Source of the DNA: Pseudisothecium myosuroides | Taxonomy: Eukaryota; Streptophyta; Bryopsida; Hypnales; Lembophyllaceae | Length of the DNA: 64,000 nt | Direction of reading: 5' to 3' | Assembly: GCA_951799445.1 (NCBI GenBank) | Contig: OX637296.1 | Span: 13,082,001-13,146,000, forward strand | Shown: piece after piece, positions 25,791 to 38,267 of the stretch | How the letters are laid out: each line of letters starts with the position of its first letter | Numbering within the stretch: the stretch's first letter is position 1 | The notes under the pieces: generated by a model | What the model saw: the letters and a program-made list of their open reading frames with translations, nothing else | The model's database searches: none | Told to the model about the DNA's origin: nothing | Made by a program: the position numbers and the translations under genes

Positions 25791-27757
25791 GCATATACAA
25801 TATAGAGCAAATTCTCAATTGTGTCCAACAAGTGTACGTGCAGCCAGGCCTGTTCAATCCGCAACACGTCTCCATAGCACAGCATTGGCTGACTGCACTA
25901 CACTTTGAAGTCGAGGGTAGCACATACATCTGATAAATGCCACTTAATCATTACTCTTGTGGTAGTTTCCATACACACAAAATGTCACCATCTTCATCGT
26001 AGTACTAGTGGTGAAGTGCTAATAAAAAAACTGAGTCATTACATGCTAGCCAGCAGTCATCACTCACCACTCACCACTTGAGGTCACTTGTTCCTGTAAG
26101 CTCCATGTCTATCAATCTCAAGAGAAGTCCTGAGGGAGCCCTGAAAGCTGCTTCAAAAGATTCCAACTTCCAAGATATAGTGAAAGCCAGTGATAGTGAA
26201 AAACACATCTGGAAACTGGCCCACCAGGAGGAAACATCAGGCTGGCCAAATCAATCAGCAAGTCCTTATCTCAGTTAGTACGGCAGTAGCCATTGAGCGG
26301 GCTCAAGCAGCACTTAAGCAACGAATGCTGGTCTAATTTGCGTCTGATGAACTCGCAAGTCCAATTGCAGATTTGACTACTCTTCCAGGCTCCCCAAAGG
26401 ACTCGTCAAGTCGTCATACAACAAGCCATTCGTCATACAACAAGCCATTGTACTGTACTACCTGAGCAAGTGTGCATTAGGATAGGAGGAGACGCATTAC
26501 TAACAGCAATACTTAACCTTTAAAGGTTTGAGAAGCCCAATTTGGGTTGCAACATGGTGCTTCTTGTGTATTTGACGTACAAGGTGCATGAATTGACTTA
26601 TACAACAGTTGTATTTATGTTTCTATTTATGTTTCTATTTATGCTGAGTCGGATTCAATGATACATGGCACTTTCAATTTAGATCATTATTGCACCTCCT
26701 ACATTTTGAGAAGTTGCATAATGATCACGTATTTTACTTGTACGGTGCCGTATTTGAACATAATAAGATTAAGCTATTAAAATAATCTCCTAATGAAAGG
26801 TGTTAATTTGTTGAATTTTCATTCTAACGCTATTAATTTGTCTTGCCATATTTTAAGAGTAAAATACAAGAATGTGTATATATTGCCCACCAGAACTTTA
26901 GTAAGGGTTAATCCACATCACATGTAGTAGGTTTGTGCAAAAATAATTTTAAAAAAATAGGTGAAACAAAGGTGAAAAATATGAAGCCTGGCAAATTTTA
27001 ATTCTTCATCATTTTGTTATTGCTATAGTCTAGTAGTTTTGTATAGAAGCCACCTTTGAAAGTAGAAATATAGGTCTTTCTATACATACCAATATCTTAT
27101 GGATGTTGGTGTGGGGTTTCAAATAAGTGGACTGTCACAACAGCCTCAATCAATAGATTGACACTAGTAAGGCTGCCCAATAATGGTTTTAGTACATGTT
27201 AGGTCACGTGCCTGTTGGTGTCGCAATCTCTTAGTCAATTGAAGCAGCACCAATGTAAGGCCAATCACCAAATTCTAAACTTAGTTCAAGATAGAAACTT
27301 GTGACCTTTTGATGCGAGTGTGGACAAGTAGAATTATTGGTTTAAAAGTGCATAATCAAAGAATTTCATGTTTGGATAGGTGCTTGGCATAAATTGTTGT
27401 AGGCTCAAAATGTATTGTGGTTGAAAAGGATAAAGTAGAGGCAAGAAAGGTGGAAGAGTACATAATAGGCTAATTGAGTCTCTTTTTAAATTTTGCCTTT
27501 GGGTCAAACCGGCATGACCACTATTTTGTTGTTTGAAATTGCCCAATTAGGGCTATTCTTAATTCATACTAACTTAAAAAGACCAAATTTTGAATTCAAG
27601 CGAACATTCAAAGTAACTTTATTGGCCATTTGTATGTTGATTGTAGCATCATATATTTGATTTAGGATTGAATGGGTTGTAATGTATATCAATGAGAAAA
27701 AACAGGACACCAAAAAGAAGGGGTTGCCTGATTTTGAAGATGAGTGTATGTGTTGAT
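25791..27757. other. intergenic DNA
   Basis: No gene recognised. From 26515 a TTAA-CCTTTAAAGG start and sequence similar to 13080-13260 suggest a degraded dispersed element. A TATTTATGTTTC simple duplication occurs near 26610. Nothing else is bounded. Confidence 0.35.
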
Positions 27758-28493
27758 GGGTGATTGCAAGAAAGACTAGTACTATTTCCGGTCACATTCA
27801 TAGTGACGAAGTTGTTTTCCACTATAATTTTTGAAGGTTGAACTCAATGAACTTGAAATTTTGATTGGAGTTGGCTAACTTGATTGTAATCATATCCCTT
27901 AATTTTTAGAAATTAAAAAAATTCATTTTATAATTAAAAGTCAATTTTGCTAATTTGTCACACTTTGAGGTTTAGGGGTTTTTAAGTACTGGGGGAGTAC
28001 CCAAAATTAATGATTTAGATCTGAAATTTCTATGGTCTATTACCATAGTAGAAAGTCATATTTCTACCAAAGGAAATTTAAAAATATTTTATTTTATGTC
28101 TTCTATATGCGTACGAACAAGGCTCCTTTGCACGCACATTTCTAAACATTGAAGATGGTTTTTAGATAATTCTTTTGGTGAAATCCCTTCATCATAAAGT
28201 TCTCTCAAATTGCCAATTTTTAGGGTTTTTTAATTCATGATTCTATTTATTATTAATTTATACCTCATTGTATGTATTTTCTGTGACAAATTGCATTTTT
28301 TTCCAAATAGTACTATTTCAGTACTTATTAGTAGTCATAGTACTCGCAACAGTACTTTCAGCCGTCGATTTTTCAAATCAACGGCTGAGATTGTTTTCTT
28401 TCACAGTACTCCCAATATTCCTAGTACTAAGCGCAGAAACTGCAGTTTTGGCAAAATGCTACAAAAACTGAACAGTCTTTCTTGCAATCACCC
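27758..28493. mobile_element. element with GGGTGATTGCAAGAAA inverted termini, 736 bp
   Basis: The left terminus GGGTGATTGCAAGAAAGACT is matched exactly over 20 bp by the reverse complement of the right terminus. The family recurs at 47965, 48807 and 52163. Frames inside on the plus strand (28237-28512) have no transposase features. An internal block near 27955-28010 (a CACACTTTG segment followed by CCAAAATTAATGAT) is shared with 34440-34500, a likely fragment of the same family. Confidence 0.75.
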
Positions 28494-28520
28494 TAATCAC
28501 TTTGTATTATGAATTTTTAT

Positions 28521-28704
28521 ATGGGCAATTTCATTAAAATGGCGGTATTCCGTGTGCCACTTTGACAGTGTGCCATTTTCACCATTTAGGATAGGTGTAG
28601 ATTTCAAAACAGATATTCTGAACCATCCAGGACAGATATAGATTTAGAATGGGCATTTTCAGGCTATTTTAAAAGAATATCGCCATTTTAATGAAATTGC
28701 CCAT
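28521..28704. mobile_element. MITE with ATGGGCAATTTCATTAAAAT termini and 4-bp duplication
   Basis: A 184-bp element has inverted termini that match over about 30 bp with one mismatch (ATGGGCAATTTCATTAAAAT at the outer edge). It is flanked on both sides by TTAT, consistent with a 4-bp target duplication. The element at 35869-36178 has the same termini and is also flanked by an identical 4-mer. Confidence 0.8.
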
Positions 28705-28897
28705 TTATTCATTTATTCATTTAGGATAGTGTTGAAAGCAACTAGGGGAAGGCAATGAATGTTTGTTAGAAATAACTTGTCTACAAACATATGGTCCCAT
28801 TAATAAATTCAAATAACAAATACAAACTTGGTTAATTTTAAGAAAGGGATTGAAATATAAGGCAACCAAGGTTATTATATTTAGTATAGGGTGTTGA

Positions 28898-29845
28898 TTA
28901 ACCCTCAAAAGCCCATTGTCCCTTTGGAGGACAAATGCGATTTCGGTCATGTACCTTTTTGCAACCACGTTTGTAATATTTTTTGAAAAAACTAATGGAG
29001 GTGGAGAATGGGAAGACCTACATGGGGACATAATTTTTTTCACAATCGGTGCCTGGGAACAATAGTTATGACCAAATAAGCTCAAAACAGGGGATGGCAG
29101 GCAGTTCGGGCAGCAAAAAAAAATTGGCAAAAATTTGATATTTTTTTTTTTAATATTTTTTTCTTGTAGATTATATTTTTTTCTATCTGGAAAGCTTTGA
29201 GTCATTTCATTTGGATTTGATATGAGAAAGTTATGGACATTCTTGTTTTTTAGGCAGTTAGAGCATCTTCTTGAAAAAAATAACTTGTAGGGTTCGTTTC
29301 TAAATGCTATTTTTGCAATTTTTCAAAAAAATAAAATTCTTATGGTTTAGTTTACTTGCTAGAATAATCTCACCATTGGGATTAGTGTATTTTAATTCCA
29401 TCTAAATATGTTAATATTTTAGATTTTCCTTCTATCTCGTACCTACTTCTACTTAACAATTTTTTTAGGAATGATAATTAAGTTTTTTTGAATACTTTTT
29501 TTCCCCCTAGACTCTCAACTCAATTCTCCACCTTAAAGATTTAAAGCTCAAAACTTTGTAGTGCAAAAATTTTAAGTTAAAAATGTTCAAAGTCAAAAAA
29601 TCCAGTTCCGCAATGTGCTGAAATACTTGTTTTTTCCACTTTAAACGCAGATATCTTGCAATTTGAGCTGTTAAAAATTCTGAAGTTTTTTCCATACATT
29701 CTCATACTAGTTAGGTGTAAGATCCTATGGTTAGATGTGCAAAAAAAAAATTTTCAATTTTTTTTACCTGTTTGCAATAAAAAATAAAAATGGCAGTTTT
29801 GAGTGTTTTTTGGTAGAAAAAAGGCCTTGGGCCTTTAGGGGTTAA
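28898..29845 (+). mobile_element. TTAA-flanked element, ~0.95 kb group (copy B)
   Basis: The ends are TTAA-CCCTCAAAAG and CTTTAGGGG-TTAA. The copy is homologous along its length to those at 17096 (inverse), 49753, 53703 and 55034 (inverse). It contains the shared blocks GGACAAATGCG, GTTATGACCAAATAAGCTC, GTTATGGACATTCTTG and CTCACCATTGGGATT. A minus-strand open frame near its left part recurs in copies C and D, but no catalytic domain is evident. Confidence 0.87.
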
Positions 29846-31817
29846 AGGGATGTGTTAGAAAATTATTATAGATAATCTAAAGTTAGGTGATTGAGGATTT
29901 ACCCCATTGAATGTATTTTGTAAATATAAAGAACTATAGCTTGTCAATTTCTTAATTAGGATTCATTACTTGTTGGTTTTGAACTTGTTTAAAAAGAATG
30001 GATGAATTGTTTTTGACAATTCCATTTTCATGGATGATTTTGTCTCTACTATCTTCATTTGGGATGGTCCGTCTTCATTTAAGATTGCAATATTGCCATA
30101 GTATACTTTGGTGTATTTCTAGTTGTGCTTTTCCATAGAATTACAATGTTTTGAGATGTTGCAATTTTGTATGTGTACACTTTGCACTTGAAAAAATTAT
30201 AAAAAATCTAGGCCTACATGTATAATTCTCCAAAAAAATTTAAACTAATCATACAATACTATAAATTAGGTAGTCAATGTTAGATTTTTATTTAATAGTA
30301 GGGGCTTTTAAATTGCACAAAAAAATTTAATTATGCCCCCATATCAATCCCCATGTGTATACACGTGCTTTCAAAGTTTAATAAGAGGTGCCTCCTTCGG
30401 AGAGAGCAATTTTTATTGGAGTGATGAAGCTATATACATACAAGGGCCTTGAGCCCAAGATTTTGTAGCAATTTAGCAATTTCATCCATTGACAAAGGGA
30501 GAATATATTGTCAAATATTGCTTGAATTTTTTGGTATGGCTTCTCTTTTTCTTTTTTCTTTTTTCTTTTTATCGCTTTTGAGCCATTTTTCGCTTGAAAA
30601 AGAAACCCTCCTCTGTATCGTTTCCTCCACGTCCCCAACTCACCCACCCACGAGAGCAGTGATCACTTCCAAGTAGAACTCCCTGCCAGCCTCTCATTTT
30701 GAGACGAGTGGTGAATGGAAATGAGTTAGTGTTGACGTAATTTATCGTTCATTGGAGCCCTCCCTTGCACTCTTTTCCACCATTTTCTTTCCCAAGGAGT
30801 GGGTTTGATTGCAATATCACGCATTTTTTATGCACAGTCATGGCCCAAACAATCAGAATGGACAAGCATTCAAACAGGTGCCTGAATATCTGCCTATGAA
30901 TCCAAAAGAGAATGTGATGGGGGCCTGGTTCCTTTGTTGAATGGATCTTGGTATCAATAAAATTAAAGGCCTTTCCATTCCTCCGCGTAATCCGCTGCTT
31001 TAGAATCTCAAACTCGTACAGTTTGAATTGGATATATTGATACCATCTAGCTAGTGAATTCGACCAGTTTAGACAACGCAATCTGGAAGCATACCAACAG
31101 GATCAGATTGCCCCTAAACATCAGTATCTTTTCAGATTGAAATACAAATGAGTTGTTGTTGCCCTGATTGTTCATCGCATGATCTAATGCTGGAAGTGAA
31201 TCGAGCTGTAAGAAGAATATTCCAGTCCAAAATGAATCCAGTTGGCATGGGTTTAGAAACTCCTCTAAAATGAAAGAAAATTTTACAAAGAAATGCAATT
31301 TTTTTTTATAAAGAACTTTTTTGCAATGTGGAAAAAAAAAAACATATTTTCAAACACACCTGTCTAGTACAGAAAAGCATGTCGCTTGCTACCAGGATGA
31401 GGGAAAAAAAATTAAGTAAGTTGGGTACTTTCAAAGTCATTATCAAAGTGGACACCATAATGAAGACTTCTTAGTCTCTTTGACAGTGGACGTGCTGCCT
31501 TAAGTTTGCATGATTCCCATTCCATCATCATTTTGTATGAGTTTGAGTTGAGAGGTCATGTGAGCACTTGGTGATAATCTTTGGTTTTTTCAATCCAACT
31601 GAGACCGAGACGGCAACTTTGTATGTTTAATTTTTGGCTAATTGGTATCCAAAGAAAGCTCATCCAGCATGGATCACTTTGCATGGATTTGTGACCTACA
31701 CCAGTGTTTTTGTTTTAGTTCTTTAAATTTTGAAGAGATACCTGCAAATGGCTATGCTATGAAGGGAGTTGCGTGTTGGCACAAGCTGGGAGTCAAGTTG
31801 CTCTGGAGCAAGGTTCA
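29846..31817. other. intergenic DNA
   Basis: No gene recognised. The minus frames at 30749-31081 and 31047-31298 lie in a somewhat GC-richer patch and could be a decayed coding region, but I recognise no domain or consistent splice sites. Confidence 0.35.
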
Positions 31818-32145
31818 GGTAGGAGGCTTGAAAACCGCTCATTTAAGAGTTGGTATGCTTTTTTCATGTGTTTTTTTGGATGGGAATATTTTTAGCTCGT
31901 TTTAGAGACAAAGAGAAATAGATGCGGAATGCAACACAAGTGGTTTCATATTTTTTGAAGCATTATCGAGTTACTTATGAATTTTCAAATGAGTTGCATC
32001 GTAGGCACCTATTTAAGACCCTAGGTCTTCCATAAATTGTTCGCTTGCAACTTGTAAAGAGAATTAAGGAAAACAAGGAGATGATTGGCTCTTGCAATAC
32101 ATAATATTTTTTTACTCAATCCATTCAATGACTATAGAGGTTAAT
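31818..32145 (+). repeat. dispersed repeat, inverted relative to 57012-57342
   Basis: About 330 bp of this interval match the reverse complement of 57012-57342. Shared landmarks include AGGTAGGAGGCT, TTTTTCATGT, AGTGGTTTCATATTTTT, TTACTTATGAATTTTCAAA, ACCCTAGGTCTT, ATTGGCTCTTGCAAT and CATTCAATGACTATA. The copies are diverged by point changes and small indels. I cannot assign them to a known class. Confidence 0.75.
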
Positions 32146-35100
32146 TTAAGGACCACCTCATGTCTATCTTTAGAGCTAATTATAGGGGCGGTTTTTAATG
32201 CCCAACGATTTTGAGCCTCTTACCTTACAAGTCTCATTGCAAGTCTGGATCTAACAACTAATACAATATAATATCCAATATGTATTCTCATGAACATTTT
32301 TAAAAATTAATATAGATTTTAATAGTGATATATTAATTAGTAGTTCAAACTTTGCCGTAAATTCAAACATCCTAACCTTTCTAACAAAACATTGCAAGAA
32401 AACATACAATTTTTTCATAATTTTTTTTTAAAATTTCTAATTAAAGTTAGAAAATGAAATCCATATAACATAGAGAAAATTTGCCTCAATAATACTTCAC
32501 AAACTAAAAGTTGTTGTAAATTTAATCACTACTATTCAATTCAATACAAAAAAATATTTCAATTTATGGTATTGGACTATTGTTACCTTCCAAAAAATTG
32601 TTTTTTTTCTTATTTTTAAACCTTATATATCAACATTGATTTGCAAATATATAGTTTGTTGATATTCATGCATCATATAATATGTGCCATTCTCAACAAG
32701 TATATAATGGATGTTTGAATGACGAAATACTAAATAATTGTGTTTTTTAGACTACTAGTAATGTGCAAGTAGAGAATTATAGAAGTGAGAGAACTCTATT
32801 TTTACAAATGAAGCTTGCAAAAGACTTAATGAACTAGTTCTAGACGTTAACGAGAATAATTAGGCTCACGGACTAGGAAGGTGGCATTTACAACATTGTA
32901 ATCAACATGAGATCTTATTTGAAGCTTGGATCAAAGAATGACATTAAGAACATCCTCAATTGGTTTGTTTTACAGCTATAAAAATGGCCATACTGGTTTA
33001 GGGCAAAATTTAAAAGGAAATCCACTTAGTTGTTAAGCACCCTTCCACCTTTCTTGCCTCCACCTTATCCTTTATAATCCCACAACTTTAGTTTAGTGAC
33101 CACCATTTGTCTACATGCATTTTAAAAGGTTAATATAAGATTTTATATTCAACTAAGTTTAGGGTTTGGTGAAGCTACTTTGAATTGAGGTGACATCAAG
33201 TTGCCAAGAGCCAAAAGATATGTGACGTGTCTCTGGCCAAACCCTTGTAGCCTTATTGGTGTTGATTGCGGCTACGGTAAAGGCATTCTTAGTGGAAGCC
33301 TAACACACAAAATCCTGCAGCATGATACGCAAAGGCGTGTTTTGATCCTTGTAGACTAGCTTGTGGGTGATGTTATGGTTGTGATATCCAATGCAAAGCC
33401 AAAGAGAGAAATCGTAATTACATCTTATACTTGAATATGTATTTGTCGTGGCACTTGGAAATAATTGAAAACTCTTAGAATCCCTTTGTTAACACAGAAA
33501 GTCACCATCTTTGCTTCATTGATTAGAGAATCTCAAAAGATTTGGATGAAAAGTGTTGCAAGATCAGTAAAAGACAAGTGACGGTTCCATTGGCCCCCGA
33601 GTTTAAATCTACTTGATCGTGGCCTCCATCCTAATAATATTGTTGGTGCACCTTAGTTACGGACTTACGGTCCATTGAGGACGCACTAATATGGTCATGA
33701 ATGCGAGCCTCGTGGTGTAAAATAATAGCAATAATTAACAGACTCATGGACTTGAAGACTGCTGGATTAAAATGATGGTAAGAGACAATTATGAACTTAT
33801 CATTTGGAAAGAAGGCCTCCATAGGATAAAGATATCCTTACTTGAGAGGAATTTAAAAAGAGAAATATGGTTGAAAAAATTGACATTTTTATAATTATAT
33901 ATCAATAGCTGGTGCACTTTGGAAAAATTGTACTCAAAAGAGACTTGAACTTGGGCATCATTGGATGAAATTTATTTAGTAGTTGACTAAAAAACTCATA
34001 GATCAAATTGTTGGGTTCTTATTTCTAGTCTGTATTCTTTACTTTGTTTTTTCAGAAAATACCTTAGGATGTTTTATGATATTTGGTATTTGTTTGCCTT
34101 TAGCTTTAGGTTTTTCTTTTTCACACTTTCTTATTTTCTAATTCAAAGATTGAATTGTGAAATAAGAAATATGTGATATATTCAAAGATGAAGATTGTCT
34201 AGAATACAATTTCATTTGATGTAATCAATTCAACTGTATTTGTCATTAAGAAATGGATGACTCCAACAAACACTTGTATTATTTTGGCACAAGTGGCACA
34301 TTGCTAATTTTTCATGTTTTTTTCTATTGCTTTTGAAATATAAATCCATTTAAAAAAATTCAAACAAAGCTGCTTGTCACCTTTTAATTGTACTTGTTTT
34401 TTTTGTTTTTGTTTTTAAAATAATTTTTAAAGTCTAATTTGTCACACTTTGGATTTTTGTAGTTTTTTGAGCTTTTGAGTATCCAAAATTAATGATCAAA
34501 ATAACCTTTTGAAACTACATTCCCAGTATAAATGCAAATAGACAATGCAAATAACTTTTAAAAATAATAAAGGGTGTCCTTTCAATTGAAATGCAAAGAC
34601 AAATTGTTTACAAACATACTTCTAGTCATCTAATGACAATAGATCCCATATCTATATTAAAAAAACAAATAATTTTTAAAACCCTTCTTTACTATAAATT
34701 TTTGTTTGGTTGTAAAAAGAATTATATTTTCCTGGATTCTTCTTTTGAAGGATTGGAAGAGTTTGTTGGACTATAATGGAACAACAAAATCACTTCCAAT
34801 TGCATTAAAATGCATTATATGAGATTGAAACATGCCTTCTCAAAATCAAAGTTGCATAGTAACTACGTCATTAATAGTTCAAAAATCTTAACTAAGCAAT
34901 ATCTATGGTATCATTTAATAATTGATTGGGTAACCCCTAAGTCACTCTAAACTCTACAATTTGGATCATGATGAACAAAATACTCCAAATTCCATATTTT
35001 GGATGATGAAGAAAAGTATATTTAAGGGATTTTTTTGTTCTAATTACTTCTCATTTATCCAAAATGTTGAACCAAACCAAATAAGTAGCTACTTTATAGC

Positions 35101-35868
35101 AAGCTCTTTCTTTGCAATTATACACACTTGCTATTTAAGTAAGATTCTTTCCAACCTTCCTCCCATGTAAGGTAAGATGACCTATTGTGATTTTTTTTCT
35201 TATTGTACATATTTAAACATTTTAGATTTACAATTTTTGTTATAGAAAGGAATAAAAAATAGAGAAAATTCCACATGTATTTCAATCCACTCATTTAAAA
35301 AAAATGCATTATAGCTGGTTAAAGAAAAAATCAAGATAGCTTCCCATTGTTGTCATTTGGGGTAGACTACTCTCGTCCATTTACAAGTCAATGTGATTCT
35401 ATTCATTCTTTGTATAGTTGAAATGATTAATAATCTAAAAGCATTTAGATTATAGAATAATGTATGAAATTTTTTCCATTTGTATAAACCACATAGTTGT
35501 GTTTGTTGAATATATAAAAATGTCACTTTCCAATCTAATTCCAATCTTTTCAACTCCAATCTAATTTTCACACTTTATTGTTGTAAATTGGACATGAGTA
35601 CAATTTCTACTAGATTGCGATGCAACTAAGCAAAATTGGATACACATATAGGGATCACAATTGGGTTGGAGGACTACTAAGGATTTGTCTTAAGAAAAAA
35701 AAGAAGGAACTTCAATCCTTTGATATGCATTAGCATAAATGAAGATCATGTTCAAACTAGGTCCCACATCTAGTTACAAATAATCAAGTGAATGACTTCA
35801 ATACTACATACCTCTAGTAAAAGAGATGCTCTATTTAGTTTTCATAAGTTAGTAGGTTAAACTTGTAT
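32146..35868. other. AT-rich intergenic DNA
   Basis: No gene recognised over 3.7 kb. A probable fragment of the GGGTGATTGC family lies around 34420-34510. Short plus frames at 34591-34776 and 34961-35170 lack domains. Confidence 0.4.
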
Positions 35869-36178
35869 ATGGCCAATTTAATTAAAATGGCAATATTCTT
35901 TGACTTTTGGCACTTTTAACAATTCAGAATGGCCGGTCTAAAATCTACTTTTGTCCTACATTTTTGAAATCTACATTCGTCCTAGATATCTAACATCTAT
36001 AATAGTCCTAGATTTTGTAGAATGGCCAGTCTGAAATCTATAGGTGATCTAGATGTATGAAATCTACAACGGTCTTAGATGCCTGAAATCTATATTAGTT
36101 CTAGTCTTCTGGATGTTTAGAGCGAGCGTTCTGAAAAAATGACATAGGAAATATTGCCATTTTAATGAAATTGGCCAT
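35869..36178. mobile_element. MITE with ATGGCCAATTTAATTAAAAT termini and GTAT duplication
   Basis: Inverted termini of about 28 bp with few mismatches (ATGGCCAATTTAATTAAAAT against ATGGCCAATTTCATTAAAAT) are flanked on both sides by GTAT. The same family occurs at 28521. The interior is a degenerate array of ~25-bp units built on TGAAATCTA and GTCCTAGAT (about 35935-36115). Confidence 0.8.
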
Positions 36179-36579
36179 GTATGTAGTACATATTTAGTGA
36201 TGATTGTGTTAATTGTGGTGTTTAAGAAGTTGTATATTTATTTTTGTTTTTGTGTATCTCAATGTCTTGTGTTGTCTTTTGAAGTGTATATAGGGAGGTG
36301 GTATGATGTTTGATGGGTTGGTTGTCTTGAATGCAAAGTTTGTTGGCTTTGCCTATCTAAGCTTAAGTCGATCCAAACCCTACAACCTCAATATCCAAAA
36401 AAATGATCTATGGTATGAAAATGGAGTCTAATAAGGTAGAAAAGTAGTTTGGAGAAAAGTAGAAGTCCATTTTTTGCAAATTTCACAGTCTCCTGCCCTT
36501 GGGGTCCGGAATCAATAAAAAAAATAATGACCTTGGGAATTTAAACAAACCCGACGACCAACCAGGCCTAGAATAATTT

Positions 36580-36745
36580 GAATCGTAAGACGGAAAGGCC
36601 CCCCGGGCAGGGCAGACGAAAGAAAAAAGAAAGAAAAAGAACGACCGACAGAAAGAAAAAGACACGACGACAGACCGGAAAGAAAAAGAACGACACTGGA
36701 AAGAAAGCAGGCCGAAAGACGGAGGTGCAGCAGCAGGCAAAGGGA
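36580..36745 (+). repeat. purine-rich GAAA tract upstream of the BELL gene
   Basis: The plus strand carries a long purine-biased run of GAAAGAAAAA and GACGACAGA units. Open frames through it (Lys/Arg-rich on plus, Phe/Ser-rich on minus) reflect composition. It marks the start of the GC-rich promoter and leader region of the downstream gene. Confidence 0.55.
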
Positions 36746-36893
36746 AGTCCCCCCGCTCTCAAGTCTTCTCCAGACAGCCTCGATCGCCAGGACAGACAGC
36801 AACGAGAGGGCGAACCGCAACGAAGGAGGCTTGGCCAAGCGAACTGAAGGGAAGGGAAGAGAAGCAAACCTCAGTGAGTCCTGAACCCGAGCG

Positions 36894-37016
36894 ATGGCGA
36901 TGGCGATGGCGATGGAGATGGAGATAGCGATGGCGATGCGGGCGATGGCGATGGCTTCTTCCAACAAGAGCTCCTTCACGTCTCTCTCCACCCGACCCGA
37001 CCGTCGCCGATGCTGA
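36894..37016 (+). CDS. candidate upstream ORF, 40 codons, starting in a GATGGC repeat
   Basis: The GATGGC-type hexamer repeat at 36890-36956 puts ATG codons repeatedly in one frame. The peptide starts MAMAMAMEMEIAMAM and stops at the TGA at 37014-37016. A second ATG at 37010 opens an overlapping 82-codon frame to 37258. If the BELL transcript starts upstream, both would act as upstream ORFs. Transcription start is unknown. Confidence 0.3.
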   Translation: MAMAMAMEMEIAMAMRAMAMASSNKSSFTSLSTRPDRRRC

Positions 37017-37472
37017 CGCCCCTCGTGCGCTTGGCTGGCCTGGGCTGGGCCGCGATCGAGGAGGAAGAAGAAGGATCTGACGGTTTACTATTACAGTTCC
37101 TTTTCCACCATCGCCTCCAACCATCCCATCCCGACGTCGCCGTTCTCGCTCTATGTCTAAAAACTTGGACAAGAGGCGAGATCTCTGAGTCGCGAGAGGG
37201 AGGGACGCTTCGAAAGCTGCAAACTCAACGGGACTCCCAGTCCAACATCACGAGATGAACTGTACTGTGGGCGCCCGAGATTGGTGACAGTGGTGGTGGT
37301 GATTGAGAGAGAGAGAGACAGAGAGTGAGCGGAACCCGGCCACGAATCCGTTGTGTGTTCCGTGGAGACTTGGAGCGCGTGGATGCGGCTGTAGTTAAGT
37401 GGATTTTTGGGTTTCGGAGGAGCCCGGGCGTCGGTGGGGGCGTTGAAGTTGATTGGATCAGCTAGTCCGGAG

Positions 37473-38233
37473 GTAATTGGGGGTGGGTGGGTGGGTGGGT
37501 GCTGCGCTCTGCTCTGCTTTGCCTAACGCTGATTTTTTGCAACGGGGCGCGCGGACATGATCGCACCCCATTGGTATGGACTCTGAAAATGGCATAGATG
37601 CAACACTTGCTAACGTTACACTTTTTGGGTTGAGGAGCTGCGGTGGTGGCCGAGAACTTGGAGGTTTGGGTACAAGATGATTTGATCTCTACTACTGACG
37701 CACTAAAAGGCTTATTGTTTAACAAAAGCGGACGTCTCTCCCGTGTTGAGTCTTCAAGCGCGCCTTCAAGGCACAGTTTTCGAAGTAACCGTGATCGCAG
37801 AGATATCACTGAGACTCTGAGAGTATGAATGCGAAGAATGTTTGGGTGACAGAAGCGTGACGAGTGTCTGACATTCTGTCAGTTGAGTAATAGAGAAAAA
37901 GAACAAAAGAAACGCCCAACAACTGCGAAGAAGAATCGGTGGTTAAGTTGTTACCTGTACGTTCGAAGCTTCGGGCGTGGAAGGAACAGGCCAGGGGCTG
38001 AAAACTAAAACCATCAGCCTGCACAGAATAGGTTAAGCTGGAGTGCTGGACATTAAAAACTCCCCTTTGCTGTAGATGATAGAGGTTGGTACTGCTTCAT
38101 TGCAAATCATCTGAACGAATATGACAACCATGACGTACTTAACAGCGCTTGTAAATTGTTTCCTGATTTGAGTGTTACACCTGATTATTTTGCGTTGAAC
38201 GACTAAATCTGAGTGTGATCCTGTCATGTGCAG
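37473..38233 (+). other. candidate 5' leader intron of the BELL gene
   Basis: A donor-like CCGGAG|GTAATTGG lies at 37473 and an acceptor-like TGTCATGTGCAG ends at 38233, 34 bases before the BELL start codon. BELL genes often have leader introns (family knowledge); that this pair is used is inference. A G-quadruplex motif lies at the 5' end of the interval. Confidence 0.35.
37479..37501 (+). promoter_or_regulatory. G-quadruplex motif in the BELL 5' region
   Basis: Five runs of three or more G separated by single T residues (GGGGG-T-GGG-T-GGG-T-GGG-T-GGG) lie on the sense strand about 770 bp before the start codon. Single-base loops give very stable parallel quadruplexes. Placement just after a candidate splice donor suggests a possible effect on splicing or transcription. 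Confidence 0.6.
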
Positions 38234-38267
38234 CACTGCCTGAAAATTTGCGAGTGAGCTCGATCAC

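Noticed and set aside
30749..31298. Two overlapping minus-strand frames (83 and 110 codons) in a GC-richer patch
   Set aside because: Different phases, no splice signals joining them convincingly and no recognised family.
36483..36991. Long minus-strand frames (up to 159 codons) rich in Phe, Ser and Arg
   Set aside because: They are produced by the GAAA purine tract and GATGGC repeat of the BELL 5' region and have no protein-like composition.
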